54,824 nucleotides of DNA, from positions 1 to 54,824 of the forward strand of contig CAKSVD010000015.1 in assembly GCA_934503275.1 (NCBI GenBank), read 5' to 3'. The position numbers and the translations under genes were made by a program. The DNA comes from an uncultured Faecalibacterium sp. (GTDB lineage: Bacteria; Bacillota; Clostridia; Oscillospirales; Ruminococcaceae). This document shows, in pieces, positions 40,587 through 49,697 of the stretch (position 1 is its first letter; every line of letters starts with the position of its first letter). The notes beneath the pieces were generated by a model that saw only the letters and a list, made by a program, of their open reading frames with translations, searched no databases and was not told the origin of the DNA.

Positions 40587-42482
40587 ATGCTGATACATTT
40601 GGAAAAACTAGGTAAGACCTTTGGCGAAAAGGTGGTGCTGCACGATGTGACCGCCAGTGTCGAGCGGGAGGACCGCATCGGCATCGTGGGACAAAACGGC
40701 GCAGGCAAGACCACTCTGCTCAAGATCCTTACCGGCGAATATCAGGACTATGAGGGTGAGTTCAGTGTGACCCATGGGGTAACGCTGGGCTATCTGGAGC
40801 AGAACGCAAAGCTGGACGCCACGCTGGATATCTACGGCGAGATGCGCGCCACCTTTGCCCCGGTGCTGGATGCCATGGCGCAGATGCAGATCTTGGAGCG
40901 CCGCATGGCTGCCCAGCCTGATAACACCGACCTGCTGGCACAGCACGATGCTTTGCAGAACATTGTGGACGCTGCCGACGGCTACAACATGGATGTGAAC
41001 ATCAAAAAGGTGCTGTCCGGCATGGGCTTTGCACAGGATACATGGCAAAAGAACATTGCAGTGCTCTCCGGTGGTGAGCTGACCCGCCTGCGTCTGGCAA
41101 AGCTGTTGCTGGAAAAGCCCGATGTCCTTATTCTGGACGAGCCCACCAACCACTTGGATTTTGCCACCATGGAATGGCTGGAAAACTACCTCAAGGGTTA
41201 TTCCGGCGCCGTGCTGGTGGTCAGCCACGACCGCTATTTCTTGGATAATGTCTGTACAAAGATCTGGGAGGTGTCCTTCCAGACCATGACCACCTACAAG
41301 GGCAACTTCTCGGCCTATCTGCCCCAGAAGGAAGCTGCCGATGCCCTGCGCCAGAAGCAGCACGATGCCGACGTGGCACTGGCTGAAAAGCTGCAGGACT
41401 ACGTGGACCGCAACCTTGTGCGCGCCTCCACTACCAAAATGGCGCAGAGCCGCCGCAAGCAGCTGGAAAAGCTGGAGATCACCGAGGCACCCAAGGACGA
41501 GACAAATCAGCTGAAATTCCGCTTTGAATATGACGTAGAGCCGTGGAACGAGCTGGTGCTGCTGAAAAACCTCAGCATTAAGATCGGGGAGCGCACCCTG
41601 CTGGAGCCTTTTACCTATACGGTCTGCCGCGGGCAGCGGCTCATCATTGCCGGCCCCAATGGCGCAGGCAAATCCACCCTGATGCAGGTGCTGGACGGCA
41701 AGCGCCGCCCCTCCGGCGGCATGGTGCGTCTGGGCACCGGGGCGCGTCCCAGCATTTTTGCCCAGCAGCAGAACCGTCTGGGGCAGGGCAGGGTCATTGA
41801 TGTCATCTGGAACAAGTACCCCCGCATGACCGAGTTGGAGGTGCGCAGCCACCTTGCAAAGCTGGGCTTCCGGGGCGATACTGTGTTCAAGCCCTGTGAG
41901 GCACTGTCCGGCGGTGAACTGGCGCGTCTGCGCTTTGCGGAGATCGTGCTGGAACGTCCGAACCTGCTGTTTCTGGACGAGCCCACCAACCACTTGGACA
42001 TCTATACTCGCGAGAACCTGACCGAAGCGCTGATGGCCTACACCGGCACCCTGCTGCTGGTCACCCACGACCGTCACCTGATGAACAGTCTGGCCTGTCC
42101 CATCCTCTACCTTGAGGACGGCAAAGCGGTGATCTACCCCAGCTACGATGCCCTGATGGGACGTGCTGCCCCGGTGCAGGCTGCCCAAAAAGCTGCCGAG
42201 CCCGCCAAGACCGGCTACGGCAAGGAGCAGCGCCGCCGCCGCGCCGAGTTGCGCGCCAAGATCAAGGCCTGCGAGGACGAAATGGAAGCCTGCGGTGCAC
42301 GCGAGGTGGAACTGGACAACGAGATCAACTCCCCGGAGGTGTACAACGACCCCGACCTGCTGCGCCAGAAAAGCGATGAACTGAGCGACCTGCGTTTCCA
42401 TCAGGAGGAACTTTTTGCCGCATGGGAAGCCGCCATGGAAGAACAGGAAGCCTACGAGCAGACACAGCAGCCCGAAGAATAA
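40587..42482 (+). CDS. ABC-F family ATPase
   Basis: 631 aa, cytoplasmic, no membrane helices. It has two ABC cassettes: Walker A GQNGAGKTTLLK and signature LSGGELTRLRLAKLLLEKP with DEPTNHLD in the first, GPNGAGKSTLMQ and LSGGELARLRFAEIVLERP with DEPTNHLD in the second. A charged linker joins them (about 235-310) and a C-terminal coiled coil ends the protein (about 545-625). This is the layout of ABC-F translation factors, which bind the ribosomal E site and free stalled or drug-bound ribosomes; it is closest to the housekeeping Uup/YdiF types. No upstream attenuation peptide is apparent, so a resistance role is not indicated. The start ATG is 40587. Confidence 0.9.
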   Translation: MLIHLEKLGKTFGEKVVLHDVTASVEREDRIGIVGQNGAGKTTLLKILTGEYQDYEGEFSVTHGVTLGYLEQNAKLDATLDIYGEMRATFAPVLDAMAQMQILERRMAAQPDNTDLLAQHDALQNIVDAADGYNMDVNIKKVLSGMGFAQDTWQKNIAVLSGGELTRLRLAKLLLEKPDVLILDEPTNHLDFATMEWLENYLKGYSGAVLVVSHDRYFLDNVCTKIWEVSFQTMTTYKGNFSAYLPQKEAADALRQKQHDADVALAEKLQDYVDRNLVRASTTKMAQSRRKQLEKLEITEAPKDETNQLKFRFEYDVEPWNELVLLKNLSIKIGERTLLEPFTYTVCRGQRLIIAGPNGAGKSTLMQVLDGKRRPSGGMVRLGTGARPSIFAQQQNRLGQGRVIDVIWNKYPRMTELEVRSHLAKLGFRGDTVFKPCEALSGGELARLRFAEIVLERPNLLFLDEPTNHLDIYTRENLTEALMAYTGTLLLVTHDRHLMNSLACPILYLEDGKAVIYPSYDALMGRAAPVQAAQKAAEPAKTGYGKEQRRRRAELRAKIKACEDEMEACGAREVELDNEINSPEVYNDPDLLRQKSDELSDLRFHQEELFAAWEAAMEEQEAYEQTQQPEE

Positions 42483-42497
42483 AGGAGCGTATCCTCT

Positions 42498-43043
42498 ATG
42501 CCTAAAAATCACCGCAACTATCAAAAAACACGGCACATCGCCCTGTCTGGCCTGTTGTTTGCACTGGCCATGGCGCTTTCCTTCATTGAAGGCACGCTGG
42601 TCATCCCGGGGCTTTTGCCGGGCATGAAGCTGGGCCTTGCCAACATCGTGGTCATGTATGCTTTGTTCTTCATGGGTCCCCGGCAGGCACTGGTGCTGGA
42701 TGTGCTCAAGGCGCTGTTCGTTTTTCTGGTTTCCGGCTTTACGGCGGGTTTCCTCTCGCTGTGCGGCGGACTTTTGTCCCTTGCGGTGATGTGGGTGTTG
42801 TATTATCTTTTGCCGGTGCGGCCCACATGGTTCATCCTGTCAGTCTGCGGTGCACTGGCGCATAACGTGGGGCAGCTGCTGGGCGCGGGGGTCATCATCT
42901 CCTCGTCCTTGTCGCTGTACTACGCGCCGGTCATGCTGGTGCTGGGGCTTGTCATGGGCGCGCTCACCTCGGTCACGCTGCGTGCGCTGCTGCCCGCGCT
43001 GGGCAAAATGGGCTTCAACACCCACGAAAACCGCCCCGAATGA
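42498..43043 (+). CDS. Gx transporter family membrane protein
   Basis: A 181-aa membrane protein with five to six helices and the family pattern IALSGLLFALAMALSFIEG, IPGLLPGMKLGLANIVVMY and LVLDVLKALFVFLVSGF. The Gx family is often labelled 'heptaprenyl diphosphate synthase component I', but that name is not well founded. It resembles small substrate-binding S components of ECF-type transporters. The substrate is unknown. The start ATG 42498 follows AAGGAG, 15 bases after the ABC-F stop, so it shares that transcript. Confidence 0.82.
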   Translation: MPKNHRNYQKTRHIALSGLLFALAMALSFIEGTLVIPGLLPGMKLGLANIVVMYALFFMGPRQALVLDVLKALFVFLVSGFTAGFLSLCGGLLSLAVMWVLYYLLPVRPTWFILSVCGALAHNVGQLLGAGVIISSSLSLYYAPVMLVLGLVMGALTSVTLRALLPALGKMGFNTHENRPE

Positions 43044-43064
43044 CCGACCATTCCGGCCGGGCAG

Positions 43065-43092
43065 TTGCATTTTGGCCGGAAATCTGTATAAT
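43065..43092 (+). promoter_or_regulatory. lon promoter
   Basis: TTGCAT (43065-43070), 16 bases and a perfect TATAAT (43087-43092). The leader contains a CTGCCGC/GCGGCAG hairpin (about 43138-43166) before the ribosome-binding site. No CIRCE operator is visible. Confidence 0.6.
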
Positions 43093-43183
43093 AAGGAAAC
43101 AACTGTATTTTTATCAAAAAGACCCCAAAGGATAGCGCTGCCGCAGTACAGGGATTCAAGCGGCAGTCGGGAGGTGTTTGTAT

Positions 43184-45637
43184 ATGTCTGAAAAAGTTAC
43201 CATCAAGGTCGAGCGGAAGGAACTCCATCTGCCCACCATCGCACTGCGCGGGCTGGTGGTGTTCCCCAATAACCTTGTTCATTTTGAAGTCGGGCGTGAA
43301 AAGAGCATTGCCGCCGTGGAGTGGGCCATGGCCAATAACTCCAACGTATTTCTGGTAGCCCAAAAGGAGATGGAAACCAGCGAGCCCACCCAGCAGGACC
43401 TGTACACCTACGGCGTAGTGGCCGAGGTCAAGCAGGTGTTGCGTGTGTCGGACGAGTTGGTCAAGGTGCTGGTGGAGGGCAAGTACCGCGCTAAGCTGAC
43501 CGAACTGGATACCACCGGCGATTTTCTGCTGTCTGCTGTGCGCTCCGCTCCGGTGCGTGCCGCAAAGCCCGAGGAGGCTGTGGAGACCGAGGCACTGCTC
43601 CGCGCCCTCAAGACCGGCTTTGACGAGTATCTGGGCATGAACCCGCGCCTTGCCAAGGACGTGGTGTTCACCATCGTTTCCAGCGATGACCCCATGTTCC
43701 TCACCGAGTATATGCCGGCAAACCTCTTGTTCCGCTACGAGGACAAGCAGGCTGTGATGAACGAGAACACCCTCAACGGCCGTTTGCAGCGCCTTGTGGA
43801 GATGCTGCGCCGTGAATGTCAGGTGATGAAGATCGAAAAGGAGATCGCGGAAAAGGTCAACGAGTCCATGGACAAGAACCAGCGCGATTACTACCTGCAC
43901 GAGCAGCTGCACATCATCAACGACGAACTGGGCGAGGGGGACGATACCCACGCCGAGGCCGATGATTACCGCCGCAAGATCCGGGAACTGCACCTTGCCG
44001 AGGACAGCGAGAAAAAGCTGCTCAAGGAGGTAGACCGCCTGTCCCGGATGCAGAGCAGCAATCAGGAGGCTACGGTCATCCGCACTTATCTGGACACCTG
44101 TCTGGATCTGCCGTGGAACACCATGACCGTGGATGATCTGGATATCCACCGCGCCCAGCAGATCCTCGACCGGGATCACTACGGCCTGAAAAAGGTCAAG
44201 GACCGCATTCTGGAAACGCTGGCCGTGCGTAAGCTGGCACCGGATGTGAAGGCACAGATCATCTGCCTGGTCGGCCCTCCGGGTGTTGGTAAGACCAGTA
44301 TTGCACGTTCCATCGCCGAAAGCCTTGGCCGCAAGTATGTGCGCATCAGCCTTGGCGGCGTGCGGGACGAAGCTGAGATCCGCGGCCACCGCCGCACCTA
44401 CATCGGTGCTATGCCCGGCAAGATCATCAGCGCCATGATCACCGCCAAATCCTCCAACCCCCTGATGCTGCTGGACGAGATCGACAAGCTGGCAGGGGAC
44501 TTCCGGGGCGACCCGGCGGCAGCTCTGCTGGAGGCGCTGGACCCGGAGCAGAACAGCACCTTCAACGATCATTTCATTGATATCCCGTTTGATCTGAGCC
44601 ATGTGCTCTTTATTACCACCGCGAACGACTTGGGCAGCATCCCCGGCCCGCTGCGCGACCGCATGGATGTCATCGAGTTGCCTAGCTATACCCGCGTGGA
44701 AAAGTACAACATTGCCCGCAAGCATCTGCTGCCCAAGCAGCTCAAGACCTGCGGCCTGACCGGCAAGGTCACCATGAACCAAAGCGCACTCTACGGCATC
44801 ATCGACGGCTACACCCGCGAGGCCGGTGTGCGTAATCTGGAGCGCACCATCACCAGTGTGCTGCGCAAGTGCGCCCGCAAGATTGCTTCCGGTGAGGTGG
44901 AAAGCGTAGCTGTTACTGCTACCATGTTGGAGGAACTGCTGGGTCCCCGCATCGTCAAGCCGGACTTCCTCAACCGCACCAACGCCGTGGGTATCGCCAA
45001 CGGTCTGGCATGGACGAGCGTAGGCGGCGAGACCCTGCCCATTGAGGTGCAGGTCATAGATAACGGCACCGGCAAGATCACCGTTACCGGCTCTCTGGGT
45101 GATGTGATGAAGGAGAGCGCACAGCTGGCAGTCACTTGGGTACGCGTCCATGCCAAGGAATACGGCATCGACCCCGAGCAGCTGAAAAAGTGCGACCTGC
45201 ACATCCACGCCCCCGAGGGCGCCGTGCCCAAGGATGGCCCTTCTGCCGGTGTCACCCTGACTACGGCATTGGTATCCTGCCTGTCCGGCGTGCCGGTGCG
45301 CGGCGATGTGGCCATGACCGGCGAGATCACTCTGCACGGCAATGTGCTGCCCATCGGCGGCCTGCGGGAAAAGAGCATGGCTGCCTACCGCGAGGGCATG
45401 AAGACCGTGCTCATCCCCAAGGACAACGAGCCTGATCTGTACGAAGTGGACGAGGAGGTCAAGAAGAACCTGACCTTCCTGCCCATGCAGAACCTCTCGC
45501 AGGTGCTGGCTGCCGCCCTGCTCAAGCCGAAGGCAGCAAAGAGCACCGCTGGCCGTCCCCGCACCAAAAAGTCCAAGGCAGGGGAGAACCGCATCCCCGC
45601 CGCGCCTGAGAAGAACCAGCCGGGCGCTGTCTGCTGA
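43184..45637 (+). CDS. lon: ATP-dependent Lon protease
   Basis: Degrades misfolded and selected regulatory proteins in the cytoplasm. The 817-aa protein has the N-terminal LON domain ([13 protein letters not shown] from about residue 13), a coiled-coil middle, the AAA+ module with Walker [14 protein letters not shown] (about 364) and Walker [11 protein letters not shown], and the protease domain with catalytic Ser in [10 protein letters not shown] and Lys in [12 protein letters not shown] basic tail ([13 protein letters not shown]) follows. I chose ATG 43184 after GGGAGG; a TTG two codons earlier is less likely. ysxC follows after 21 bases, the conserved lon-ysxC pair. Confidence 0.97.
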   Translation: MSEKVTIKVERKELHLPTIALRGLVVFPNNLVHFEVGREKSIAAVEWAMANNSNVFLVAQKEMETSEPTQQDLYTYGVVAEVKQVLRVSDELVKVLVEGKYRAKLTELDTTGDFLLSAVRSAPVRAAKPEEAVETEALLRALKTGFDEYLGMNPRLAKDVVFTIVSSDDPMFLTEYMPANLLFRYEDKQAVMNENTLNGRLQRLVEMLRRECQVMKIEKEIAEKVNESMDKNQRDYYLHEQLHIINDELGEGDDTHAEADDYRRKIRELHLAEDSEKKLLKEVDRLSRMQSSNQEATVIRTYLDTCLDLPWNTMTVDDLDIHRAQQILDRDHYGLKKVKDRILETLAVRKLAPDVKAQIICLVGPPGVGKTSIARSIAESLGRKYVRISLGGVRDEAEIRGHRRTYIGAMPGKIISAMITAKSSNPLMLLDEIDKLAGDFRGDPAAALLEALDPEQNSTFNDHFIDIPFDLSHVLFITTANDLGSIPGPLRDRMDVIELPSYTRVEKYNIARKHLLPKQLKTCGLTGKVTMNQSALYGIIDGYTREAGVRNLERTITSVLRKCARKIASGEVESVAVTATMLEELLGPRIVKPDFLNRTNAVGIANGLAWTSVGGETLPIEVQVIDNGTGKITVTGSLGDVMKESAQLAVTWVRVHAKEYGIDPEQLKKCDLHIHAPEGAVPKDGPSAGVTLTTALVSCLSGVPVRGDVAMTGEITLHGNVLPIGGLREKSMAAYREGMKTVLIPKDNEPDLYEVDEEVKKNLTFLPMQNLSQVLAAALLKPKAAKSTAGRPRTKKSKAGENRIPAAPEKNQPGAVC

Positions 45638-45658
45638 AATACCAGAAAGGAATACGCC

Positions 45659-46261
45659 ATGATCTTCAATAAAGCTGATTTTATTGCCAGCTATGGCATT
45701 TCCAGTCAGCTGCCCGAAAGCGACCGCCCGGAGCTGAGCTTTTCGGGGCGCTCCAACGTGGGCAAATCTAGCCTGATCAACAAGCTGTGCAGCCGCAAAA
45801 ATCTGGCGCGCGTGTCCAGTACGCCCGGCAAAACGGCTACCATCAACTTCTATTCGGTGGATGACTGCTACTTTGTGGACCTGCCGGGCTACGGCTATGC
45901 CAAAGTGAGCAACGCCGACCGCGAGCGCTGGGATGACCTGATCAACAGCTACTTCGAGGCACCCCGCCACCACACCCTGCTGGTGCAGCTGCTGGACTGC
46001 CGCCACGCCCCCAGTGCGGACGATTTGCAGATGCTGCGCTACCTGCACTACCACCGCATTCCCTATGTGGTGGCGCTGACCAAGGCAGATAAGCTGAAAA
46101 AGAGCCAGCTTGCCAAAACGCAGGAGGACTTTGAAAACATCTGCCGCCCCTATGGCTGCCAGAAGGTGGTGCTGACCAGCGGTGAAAACGGCTACGGCAT
46201 CCCGGAACTGCAAGCGGTGCTCAACGCCGCAGTGGCTGCGGAAAACGAGGAAGCGGAGTAA
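45659..46261 (+). CDS. ysxC: Ribosome-biogenesis GTP-binding protein YsxC/EngB
   Basis: An essential-type GTPase that helps assemble the large ribosomal subunit. The 200-aa protein has G1 FSGRSNVGKSSLINKL (about residue 30), a G2 Thr in STPGKTATINFY, G3 DLPGYGYAKV and G4 TKADKLKK (about residue 141). The start ATG 45659 follows AAAGGAA. It is downstream of lon and ends four bases before the methyltransferase start. Confidence 0.95.
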   Translation: MIFNKADFIASYGISSQLPESDRPELSFSGRSNVGKSSLINKLCSRKNLARVSSTPGKTATINFYSVDDCYFVDLPGYGYAKVSNADRERWDDLINSYFEAPRHHTLLVQLLDCRHAPSADDLQMLRYLHYHRIPYVVALTKADKLKKSQLAKTQEDFENICRPYGCQKVVLTSGENGYGIPELQAVLNAAVAAENEEAE

Positions 46262-46265
46262 CGCC

Positions 46266-47015
46266 ATGGCTTATAACGAATTTGCCTATTTTTACGATGA
46301 ATTCAACGGCGAAGCGGACTACGACGCCCTATACACCCAAATCCATGCAAAGCTGGAAGCCCACGGCATCCACGATGGCATTGTGGCCGACCTTGGCTGT
46401 GGTACCGGGGAACTGACCCTGATGCTGACGCAGGCGGGCTACGATATGATCGGCATTGACCAGTCGGAGGAGATGCTCTGCGTGGTGCGGGATAAAGCCG
46501 AGCAGCTGGGGCTTTCCGGCCGCTTGCTGCTGCTCCGGCAGGATCTGCTCAAGCTGGATCTCTACGGTACCATCCGGGCAGCGGTATCCACCTTTGATAC
46601 TTTTAACCACATTCCGGATCTGGATACGGCCATTGCAAACGCAGGCTTTTTCATGGAAAAGGGTGGCGTGTTCCTGTTTGATATGAACACCCCCTATAAG
46701 CACCAGAAGATTCTGGGCGATAACGCGTTTACCTTTGAGGAAGAGGATGCCTCCTGTGTGTGGCGCAACCACTATAACGCCGCCGACCGCAAGGTGGAGA
46801 TCACGGTGGACATTGATTATCACGAGACCGGTGAGCATTTCCACGAGGAATTCTGCGAGTATACCTATGATCTGGACACCATTCGCGCATTGCTGGAAAA
46901 GCACGGCTTTGCGCTGGAAAGCGTCTGCGATGGCGAGACCTTTGGCCCACTGACCGAGGAAAGCCAGCGCTACTTCTTCTGCGCAACAAAACAGTATACA
47001 CAACTGGAGGAATAA
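46266..47015 (+). CDS. Class I SAM-dependent methyltransferase
   Basis: 249 aa. Motif I VADLGCGTGELTLML (about residues 40-54) and the acidic loop MIGIDQSEEML are clear, and the N-terminal FAYFYDEFNG pattern is found in a group of uncharacterised Firmicute methyltransferases. The substrate is unknown. The start ATG 46266 is five bases after ysxC, with its ribosome-binding site (GGAAGCGGAG) inside that gene, so translation is coupled. hslO follows after three bases. Confidence 0.85.
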   Translation: MAYNEFAYFYDEFNGEADYDALYTQIHAKLEAHGIHDGIVADLGCGTGELTLMLTQAGYDMIGIDQSEEMLCVVRDKAEQLGLSGRLLLLRQDLLKLDLYGTIRAAVSTFDTFNHIPDLDTAIANAGFFMEKGGVFLFDMNTPYKHQKILGDNAFTFEEEDASCVWRNHYNAADRKVEITVDIDYHETGEHFHEEFCEYTYDLDTIRALLEKHGFALESVCDGETFGPLTEESQRYFFCATKQYTQLEE

Positions 47016-47018
47016 CCT

Positions 47019-47924
47019 ATGGCAAACCTGATCCGCGGCCTGTCCGAAAACGGCGGTGTCGTGTTCTGCGGTGTGGATTCCACTGAAATTGTCCGTAAAG
47101 CAGAAAAGCTTCACACCACAAGCGCCACCTGTAGCGCGGCACTGGGCCGTCTGCTCACAGGTGCGACCCTGATGGGCTCCATGCTCAAGGATGACCGCGA
47201 CCGCATCACCCTGCGTGTGGCGGGCGGCGGCCCTGCGGGCGTGCTCATCGCCTGCACTGATGGTACCGGCAACGTGAAGGGCTGCATTGATAACCCCTTG
47301 GTGGAACTGCCCGCCAAAGCCAACGGCCACCTGGACGTTGGCACTGCTGTGGGCAAGAACGGCGTGCTGACCGTCATCCGGGACAACCGCCTGCAAAAGG
47401 AGCCTACGGTCGGGCAGGTGCCGCTGGTATCCGGCGAGATCGCTGAGGATCTGACCAGCTACTATGCGTACAGTGAGCAGGTGCCCACCGTGATGGCACT
47501 GGGCGTGCTGGTGGACAAGGATCTGTCTATCCTCTGCGCCGGTGGCTTTATGGTGCAGCTGCTGCCCGGCGCTACCGATGCCGAGATCGACCAACTGGAA
47601 AAGAACATCAGCGCCATGCCCTCTGTCACCGAACTGCTCCATGCGGGCAAGACCCCCGAGGATATGATGCAGATGGCGCTGGCGGGCTTTGCCCCCAGCG
47701 TGTTGGACGAGCGCACGGTGCAGTACCAGTGCGATTGCAGCGCCGAGCGCACCAAGGAGATGCTGCTCAGCCTTGGCCGTGCCGAACTTGAGCGGATGCG
47801 TGACGAGGACCCCACCTGTGAGGTGGTGTGCCACTTCTGCCACAGCAAGTACCGGTACGACCTGAACGCTCTGCTTGCCGAGTACGATGCGCAGGCCGCC
47901 GAAGCTTCTCAGACCATCCAGTGA
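47019..47924 (+). CDS. hslO: Redox-regulated chaperone Hsp33
   Basis: Hsp33 is a holdase activated by oxidation: its zinc-binding cysteines form disulfides and unfold a linker. The 301-aa protein has the N-terminal core (IRGLSENGGVVFCGVDSTEI) and the C-terminal zinc site with cysteines in YQCDCSAER and CHFC (about residues 235-272); all four are present. The start ATG 47019 has GGAGGAA upstream. It is the last gene of the lon-ysxC-methyltransferase-hslO run. Confidence 0.95.
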   Translation: MANLIRGLSENGGVVFCGVDSTEIVRKAEKLHTTSATCSAALGRLLTGATLMGSMLKDDRDRITLRVAGGGPAGVLIACTDGTGNVKGCIDNPLVELPAKANGHLDVGTAVGKNGVLTVIRDNRLQKEPTVGQVPLVSGEIAEDLTSYYAYSEQVPTVMALGVLVDKDLSILCAGGFMVQLLPGATDAEIDQLEKNISAMPSVTELLHAGKTPEDMMQMALAGFAPSVLDERTVQYQCDCSAERTKEMLLSLGRAELERMRDEDPTCEVVCHFCHSKYRYDLNALLAEYDAQAAEASQTIQ

Positions 47925-47925
47925 A

Positions 47926-47976
47926 AAGATAGTTCAGGAAGATCCGTGGATTTTCCTGAACAATAAAAATTCGCTT
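47926..47976 (+). repeat. Variable-hairpin intergenic repeat, copy E
   Basis: GTGAAAAGATA, then a hairpin with stem GTTCAGGAARATCC and loop GT, then AATAAAAATTCGC. It closely matches the first half of copy C, 130 bases downstream, with compensating changes in the stem. Confidence 0.65.
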
Positions 47977-47979
47977 TTC

Positions 47980-48019
47980 AAAAGGCGGCTGCGCAGTTAT
48001 GTGCAGCCGCCTTTTTTGC
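47980..48019. terminator. hslO terminator
   Basis: AAAAGGCGGCTGC pairs with GCAGCCGCCTTTT, with Ts beyond. The A-run on the left makes it usable in both directions. Confidence 0.85.
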
Positions 48020-48039
48020 TTTTGCGCATCAGAAGCAAG

Positions 48040-48182
48040 TAGAACTGCCGCTTTCCGTCTCGATTCCTCCCGCGAAAAGACAGGTCTGGAAAACCCGCAG
48101 ATTTTCCAAACCTGTAAATATAAAATAATCTTTCTGCTGAATATGGCCAAAGCATAGCGGAGATCATTCCAAATCGTCTGCC
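48040..48182 (+). repeat. Variable-hairpin intergenic repeat, copy C
   Basis: GAACTGCCGCTTTCC, CCCGCGAAAAGA, a hairpin with stem ACAGGTYTGGAAAAYC and loop CGC, then AAATATAAAATAATC, CTGCTGAATATGGCC, AAAGCATAGCGGAG, CATTCCAAATCG and TCTGCC. It ends six bases from the yqfD stop codon. Outer blocks match copies A and B1. Confidence 0.75.
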
Positions 48183-48187
48183 TTTTG

Positions 48188-49324
48188 CTATGTGCAGATA
48201 TCTGCCGCCACGGTATACACCGCATTGTAATGCAGGGTATCCTCCTGCACGGTGTATTCCTCCCGGCGGGCGAGGATCTCGGCATCCGGAAACGCATCGT
48301 GCAGTGCCCGCAGCCCCTGTAGCCGTGCCAGCGTAAGCGCCTGCGCCTCGGTGCGGTGCATCATTTTTTGCTGCTGCCCGTAATAGGTAGTCTCCTCCAC
48401 CGCGCAGGGCAGGGGCAGACCAAAAACCTCTAATTGCAGATGCCGGGTGCGGCACAGCCCGTCCCCATCTGGTGCGGAAGGAAGAAATACGCTAGAGTGC
48501 CCCGCAAAAAATAGTCGGTAACTTGTTCTGCTTTCACCGGTCAGCTGCGGCAGAGTCTCTGCCAGCGGAACGCTCTGGTCTGTCTGCCACTCCAGCTGCG
48601 CCACCACCGTGCCCGCCGCAGGGGCAAAGATCAAGGTGCCGTCACGCTCGCTGCGCGCCGTGCCGATCAACCCCTGCCCGGCTTCCACGGTCTGCCCGGG
48701 GGTTACCAGCATGGTGCCGCTGGTAAGATTTGTACGCAGCACCGTTCCATTGCACTTTGCCCGCAGCCCGTGCAGGGTGCCTGCGGCGATCTCAGGCCGT
48801 GCACGGGCAGGGGCAGCCTCCACCGCAAGCCGCCCTTTTTCAAAATTCAGGCTTGCCCACGAGAACTCGCCGCCTTCCAGCAGGGCATATTCTCCGGTGC
48901 GCAGCAGTTCTTCGGTTACGGCAGTGCTGGGCTGCAGGCCACAGCTGCGCAGCACTGCACCCGCCCGCGCCCGTTGCCCGGTGGTCAGGCTGCCGTAGTC
49001 CACCACCCATACCAGCCCTTGCAGCCAGACCAGCACCAGCCCCCAAGCGGCCAGCCCTACCCAAAGCCCCTTGCGCCGCAGCAGCGGGCGCAGCAAAAAA
49101 TACAGCCCTTTCCGTTTTTCCACCCGCAGCCGCACCCGCCTGTGTCGGGCAAGTGCAGCCAGCCGTTGGTATTGCCATGCTGCGCAATGGCCGCAAAAGC
49201 CGCCAGGCAGGGAAGAAATACCATATAAATGCAGCCCTTGTCCGGCGGCGTCGGTCAAAAGCGCCTCAGGGCTGCCGTTCCGGGCGGTAAAGCGCACCCC
49301 GGCCCAAAGGCTTGCAGCTTCCAT
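48188..49324 (-). CDS. yqfD: Sporulation protein YqfD
   Basis: YqfD is a membrane protein made under sigma-E in sporulating Firmicutes; its biochemical role is unknown. The 378-aa protein has an N-terminal cytoplasmic part with CGHCAAWQYQRLAALARHRR, a membrane helix at about residues 91-110 (GLWVGLAAWGLVLVWLQG), and a long extracytoplasmic part with GEFSWASLNFEKGRLAVE and a lipoyl/biotin-like hairpin (GQTVEAGQGLIG ... GTVVAQLEW). The start ATG 49324 follows GGAGG. It begins nine bases after yqfC stops, with its ribosome-binding site overlapping that end. The family match is by overall layout and these blocks. Confidence 0.85.
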   Translation of the reverse strand: MEAASLWAGVRFTARNGSPEALLTDAAGQGLHLYGISSLPGGFCGHCAAWQYQRLAALARHRRVRLRVEKRKGLYFLLRPLLRRKGLWVGLAAWGLVLVWLQGLVWVVDYGSLTTGQRARAGAVLRSCGLQPSTAVTEELLRTGEYALLEGGEFSWASLNFEKGRLAVEAAPARARPEIAAGTLHGLRAKCNGTVLRTNLTSGTMLVTPGQTVEAGQGLIGTARSERDGTLIFAPAAGTVVAQLEWQTDQSVPLAETLPQLTGESRTSYRLFFAGHSSVFLPSAPDGDGLCRTRHLQLEVFGLPLPCAVEETTYYGQQQKMMHRTEAQALTLARLQGLRALHDAFPDAEILARREEYTVQEDTLHYNAVYTVAADICT

Positions 49325-49333
49325 GACGGCCTC

Positions 49334-49621
49334 CTATTCATCGGAAAAATCGGTGCGCAAAAACTGCCCCTGCACCGTCAGCCGGGTGGCGGTCAGGGTG
49401 CAGATGCGCAGTCCGCTGCCGTATACTGTGAATCGCCCCTTCGCCAGCCGCAGGCACAGCCTGTTTTCATCAAAAAACAATACCGTGCAAAAATGCTCTA
49501 TCTCCATCCGGTCGCCGCTCAGATATACGGCAGGGCGGTTGTAAAAACCGGGCGGCGGCTGTCGGAACAGCCCGCGCAGCCAGTCGCCCGGGGTGCGCCG
49601 GTCGTGGTGTGCTCTGGCCAT
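49334..49621 (-). CDS. yqfC: YqfC/YabP family sporulation protein
   Basis: A 95-aa protein of the YabP/YqfC family. The pattern VYLSGDRMEIEHFCTVLFF, LRLAKGRFTVYGSGLRI and the C-terminal LTVQGQF match the beta-rich fold of YqfC, which always pairs with YqfD. The start ATG 49621 has GGGAGGGA upstream. The longer open frame upstream on this strand is the antisense of ylbJ and is not supported. It is divergent from ylbJ; the 76-base gap holds the palindrome CCATATATATGG (about 49670-49681). Confidence 0.82.
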   Translation of the reverse strand: MARAHHDRRTPGDWLRGLFRQPPPGFYNRPAVYLSGDRMEIEHFCTVLFFDENRLCLRLAKGRFTVYGSGLRICTLTATRLTVQGQFLRTDFSDE

Positions 49622-49697
49622 CTTTGTCCCTCCCGTCCCGCGCTTTGTACATTGCACAGCCCATGCTTCCATATATATGGAGGGGGAGGGCGTGCTT

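Noticed and set aside
40587..42482. Antibiotic-resistance ABC-F
   Set aside because: Sequence layout fits housekeeping Uup/YdiF-type proteins, and there is no long attenuating leader or mobile context.
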